Part shown: one piece after another, positions 60,528 through 64,000 of the stretch
Layout of the letters: every line of letters starts with the position of its first letter
How positions within the stretch are numbered: the stretch's first letter is position 1
Source of the DNA: Hedera helix
Taxonomy: Eukaryota > Streptophyta > Magnoliopsida > Apiales > Araliaceae
Length of the DNA stretch: 64,000 nucleotides
Assembly: GCA_947179155.2 (NCBI GenBank)
Contig: OX359274.1
Coordinates: 49,137,564-49,201,563, forward strand
Direction of reading: 5' to 3'
Program-made: the position numbers and the translations under genes
Notes under the pieces: model-generated
Seen by the model: the letters and a program-made list of their open reading frames with translations, nothing else
What the model was told of the DNA's origin: nothing
Database searches by the model: none

Positions 60528-61458
60528 TAGTAGTATTAATTATGCACACAGTCCTAGACTAGATCTGCCCTCAATTCTATAATATTATTCTTTTTACCAA
60601 ATATTTTAATTTATTTATTATTTATAAAAATTTTTAAAAATAAATTATTTATTTTTCTATATCGCCTCTTAACTTTTCTAATTATCTCAACAAATTCTCT
60701 CCCTTGCATTAGCAGTTTTCAACTTCTCGTAAAGATGAAATTTCACATAAATTTTAATTATTAAATGATAGTATTAAATGACTTTCTTAATTCATGTGCA
60801 TGTTGTTAAAACGATTATTATTATGAAATGAATGAAATATTATTTTAGCGGAACGGTAGGGTGTAATGCGAAATTGTAAGATATAGAAGTTTGGTTTCAA
60901 TAAACCTATTTTTATAAAAAGTTAAAATGGCATTTTGCTACATAAACGTAAAAGAATTTTGTAAAATAAAAAGAATAGATAATACAAAAATGTGTTGTAT
61001 GAACTTTTAATTTCTTTTAACAATTTAAGGACAAATTTATAAATTATATCTGGACAAAAGCATTTTCGCTAAAAGGATTTATTTTTGTCTATTCATATAT
61101 CTGCACTTATTTTCCTAATAATTTTTTTAGAAAAATAAAATTGAGATTTTATAAATTTTTTTAATTAATTATAAAAAAACATTAATTATATTCTTAATCA
61201 TTATATTTTTTTAAAATGTCAATTAAAAGTAAAAGAGAAGTATAAAATTAACATCTTTTTTTATTGTGGCAATTTTATTTTTTGTTACTTGTGAGATTTC
61301 TATTCTCATTCGGTGAGTATTTACTTTAAGTCAAAAGATTATTGAGTTGTATTTATATCCTTCTACTTTTTTAAAGTGGGAATAATTTCTTAAAATAAAA
61401 TAAAATAGAAAAAGAAAGTAGAACAAGCGGAATTTACGGTTCTAGCCGTGGTTCCGTA

Positions 61459-61539
61459 ATGGCAGGAAGTTCCAACGGCCTTGTTGAAGTACCAGTTACC
61501 TTTTATAACGACTCTCCCCACTATGAGGAAAGGTGGTGA
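61459..61539 (+). CDS. 26-codon ORF in a GC-richer island, unknown
   Basis: ATG GCA context, reading MAGSSNGLVEVPVTFYNDSP then a short tail to TGA. Codon use is more balanced than in the surroundings. It could be a short peptide gene or the remnant of a first exon. Not recognised. Confidence 0.22.
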   Translation: MAGSSNGLVEVPVTFYNDSPHYEERW

Positions 61540-62705
61540 TATGGTGGGCGCCACCAGATGATCATGTTTTGTGAAATTTTCGTTTATCTTATGATCATAT
61601 TTTATGAAATTTTGGTTTCAAAATGATATGATCAAAATAATAATTATTGCAAAACGCATCATGTACACCATAATTTTTTCTTCAAAATTTTGTAATTCGA
61701 ATATTAGTATGAATAATAATTTCACTTAATTTTTTTGATAAATATTTAGCGACACGATAAATTTTTTGATAAATAATTAGTTTAGAAAAATTTATACATA
61801 CATTCTGTGTACTCTCTCGTATATTAAAACGACAGTATTTTGAAAAATAAATCATGACTTCTTGTTTTTAAATAAAATAAAATAAATAATAATACACTGT
61901 TGTTTCGATAGACGAGAGAGTACAATAAGTATATAAATAGATTTGTCCGATTAACTCTGTGCTGCGAAAGTAGCTCACTAGCTGGTGATATATGTTGCCG
62001 AGCTCTTATCGATGTGGCTTTTAGCACTGGCTAGAAGTGGTCCCCTAATTGAAGATCAGACCGTTACACCTTTTATTTCGACTCCATGTATATGCTTTAG
62101 TATTATTATTATTATTATTATTATTAATTCCTCCGCTCATTCCTCCGAAAGTGACGATGAGCAATTAAATAGTGGAGTAATATGGATTAATTCTTCTAAG
62201 AATGTAGTCTAATTTCTAATAGTGTTTCAAAATATACGAGAAAAATAATTTTTTAAACAGAAAAAATAAGTGTCATATTTGCTGTGATCGAAGATAAGTT
62301 ATCTTGTTAATATTTTTATATTTATGATAAATTGTTCTTATATTTTTAGGAGTATATTGTTTTAAGATTAACACATCACATACTGATATGAGATTTTATA
62401 AGATTATTATATATTCCTAAGAATATTAATCTTTCTTACGTACCACTATTTGTCTTATTCCCAGAATTGATTAGTCTCGCACTCACTATACACCGGCCTA
62501 TAATTGGTTGGTTTATGTAAAATGTAATACTACTTCTCTCTACAAAATTGTGTCCAAGATTTTGGTCAATTGCATTAGACCTCTCTTGAACAATATTATT
62601 ATTATTATTACTCCAAATCAAAGTGGTTTTGTTAAGGGGTGGGTGGTGGTTTTAAGGGTGGGTGGGAGAGCTTCGGATAATTAGTTAGTAGCTATAGTTA
62701 AATCT

Positions 62706-62826
62706 ATTTTAGTCGATATTTTAATATTTTCATAATAAAAGTATCGTTATAAATGTATAATGATTGTTAAATCGACACTATATATTTTACATGTGAGATC
62801 TTACATGTGAAAATATTAAAATTTAT
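62706..62826. repeat. Weak fold-back repeat
   Basis: TTTTAATATTTTCATA on the left pairs with the inverse of GTGAAAATATTAAAAT on the right, imperfectly. It shares the ATTTTCA arm motif with the elements at 19918 and 50571. Confidence 0.3.
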
Positions 62827-62929
62827 TATAAAAATATCAATTTCTTAAATTAAATATAGATGATACACAGTTGTTCTTCCCTTTCTGCAGGGCAGCATCT
62901 GGACTGTTTTAAGGGCAATATTGGATTTG

Positions 62930-63040
62930 TTTTTATGGCAGGCAGGAAGGCAGTCTGTGATGGCTTAAAAATGGCTTATTATAATCTGGGCTTGAAAGAT
63001 TTAATCTTAGAAACTGATCGTAATGCTCAAATCTCTGTTT
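62930..63040 (+). pseudogene. RNase H-like (retroelement-type) fragment
   Basis: The frame reads AGRKAVCDGLKMAYYNLGLK followed by DLILETD. This resembles the helix and the strand with catalytic Asp (AE..A...GL..A...G....ILETD) of the plant RVT_3/RNase H-like domain found in LINE-type elements. Only about 35 residues match; no flanking domain. Confidence 0.35.
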
Positions 63041-63493
63041 TGTTTAATATACAATTAGTTATGTTTTTTTTTTTTAAATTAAAAAAAATAAAATACGTAG
63101 CACGCAATATCAACTATAGTTAGATTAAGTTGACGGTCACCAAAAAAAATTGAGAGTACACGTGTCAGTTAAAGGAGCTGTAGTTTTCTTCAATATTGAC
63201 ATCAACCAAATACTGCATAAATCCGTATAAACAAATCAAAAATAAGCCAAAAAAAGAAAAAAGAAGAGGATAGAAGAAACATGGCATCTTAAAAGAAAAT
63301 AATGGACCCACTAAAGGGAATATACTTCTATTTTTAACCTAAAATGTAGTTATCAGTTTCATCATCTCTATGTATGTCAGTATTCTTTGCCCCACACGGC
63401 TACACTAATCATTCCGTATATTGAGTTATTTAGCTTTTAGAACTTAGAAGTACCTGCATGCATGCCCCCATCAAGATTAATTATCAAACAATT

Positions 63494-63494
63494 A

Positions 63495-63532
<38 letters not shown>
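63494..63532. repeat. (TA)n(CA)n microsatellite
   Basis: An uninterrupted TA run passing directly into a CA run, about 39 bases in all. Confidence 0.9.
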
Positions 63533-63533
<1 letters not shown>

Positions 63534-64000
63534 TGGACTACAGATCGGAAGGCTCTAGGTGTATTATTGCAATTGTTTTATGCTTTATAGTTTGGATTTG
63601 GTGTGAGCCTAGGTAGGGCCAATTTTATCAAGACTTGTCTTTTTTTAAAAAGTTATTTTGTATTTTTAAAATAAGTGAATAATATATTTTTTTTATATAT
63701 TTATGAGTTTTAACACACGCGAACACCACAATATATGAAGAAAAAAAATATATAATGTTTACTTGTCACGGATGAAATAATCTCTCCCCCTCTTACTGTC
63801 AAATGGAGCTGATTCTACGCCACCAAATCACTCACCTTATTACTTTTGGGTCACCCTCTTCGTTAGTGCAGCCGCAACTTAGGGTGCTGGTGTGTGTTGC
63901 TCTCAGTCTCGGACTCGAAATGCTCAACAGACATGCTAAAAATAAAGCGTATAATTTACGCTTCTTTTGTAGCTAGGATTTTATAACATCCTACAATCTA

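Larger units (their letters stand above)
60528..64000. other. Right-end intergenic region
   Basis: AT-rich, with no intact gene. It includes a 26-codon ORF at 61459, (ATT)n at 62101-62126, a weak fold-back at 62706-62826, an RNase H-like scrap at 62930-63040 and (TA)n(CA)n at 63494-63532. The last 250 bases are richer in GC but carry no ORF. Confidence 0.45.

Overview
The window looks like a gene-poor, transposon-rich nuclear segment of a flowering plant, most likely a eudicot. It is AT-rich, its genes are split by GT-AG introns, and it carries plant-specific families (patellin, MDL, group-E PP2C, SIEL). I cannot assign a family or species from sequence alone.

The left third (1-19822) is a nest of LTR retrotransposons. 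The outermost, D, is a minus-strand element with its 5' LTR at 19272-19822 and gag start at 18638-19204. Its gag is cut by element A, a large non-autonomous element with long LTRs, a tRNA-iMet-type primer site and about 2.1 kb of non-coding interior. A's 3' LTR is in turn split by element B (4049-15151, target duplication ATGCA). B is a tandem LTR-interior-LTR-interior-LTR array of three 3.5-kb LTRs. Each 287-bp interior keeps only the primer site, a polypurine tract and a 28-codon ORF joining the first gag codons to the last pol codons.

A related element, C (32855-42476, target duplication TAAGT), carries decayed Ty3/gypsy chromovirus (Tekay/Del-type) coding sequence: an odd gag-position ORF, protease, an RT stub, RNase H, integrase and a chromodomain. 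It has stops, frameshifts and no RT core, yet its two 3031-bp LTRs differ at only one base that I could see. B and C are therefore best read as parasites of an unseen autonomous relative.

The host-gene part lies between and after the transposons. Three genes look intact: an MDL (MIF-like) gene at 23343-25178 (minus) with an apparent GC-AG intron; a patellin-6-like gene at 44734-46803 (plus); and a single-exon membrane-anchored methyltransferase-like gene at 56318-57868 (minus). Three are broken: a PRA1 gene with an internal deletion (20718-21159), a multi-exon SIEL/INTS4-like relic (26254-31239), and a PP2C gene disabled only by three tiny insertions (51577-53620).

Spacers hold MITEs: a hAT-type element with a perfect 8-bp duplication, a five-copy fold-back family, and two elements with Tourist-like termini. 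They also hold microsatellites, a run of 41 G, a possible SINE and a few coding-like scraps. The genes do not form a pathway. The shared theme is retrotransposon invasion around a mix of intact and decaying genes.
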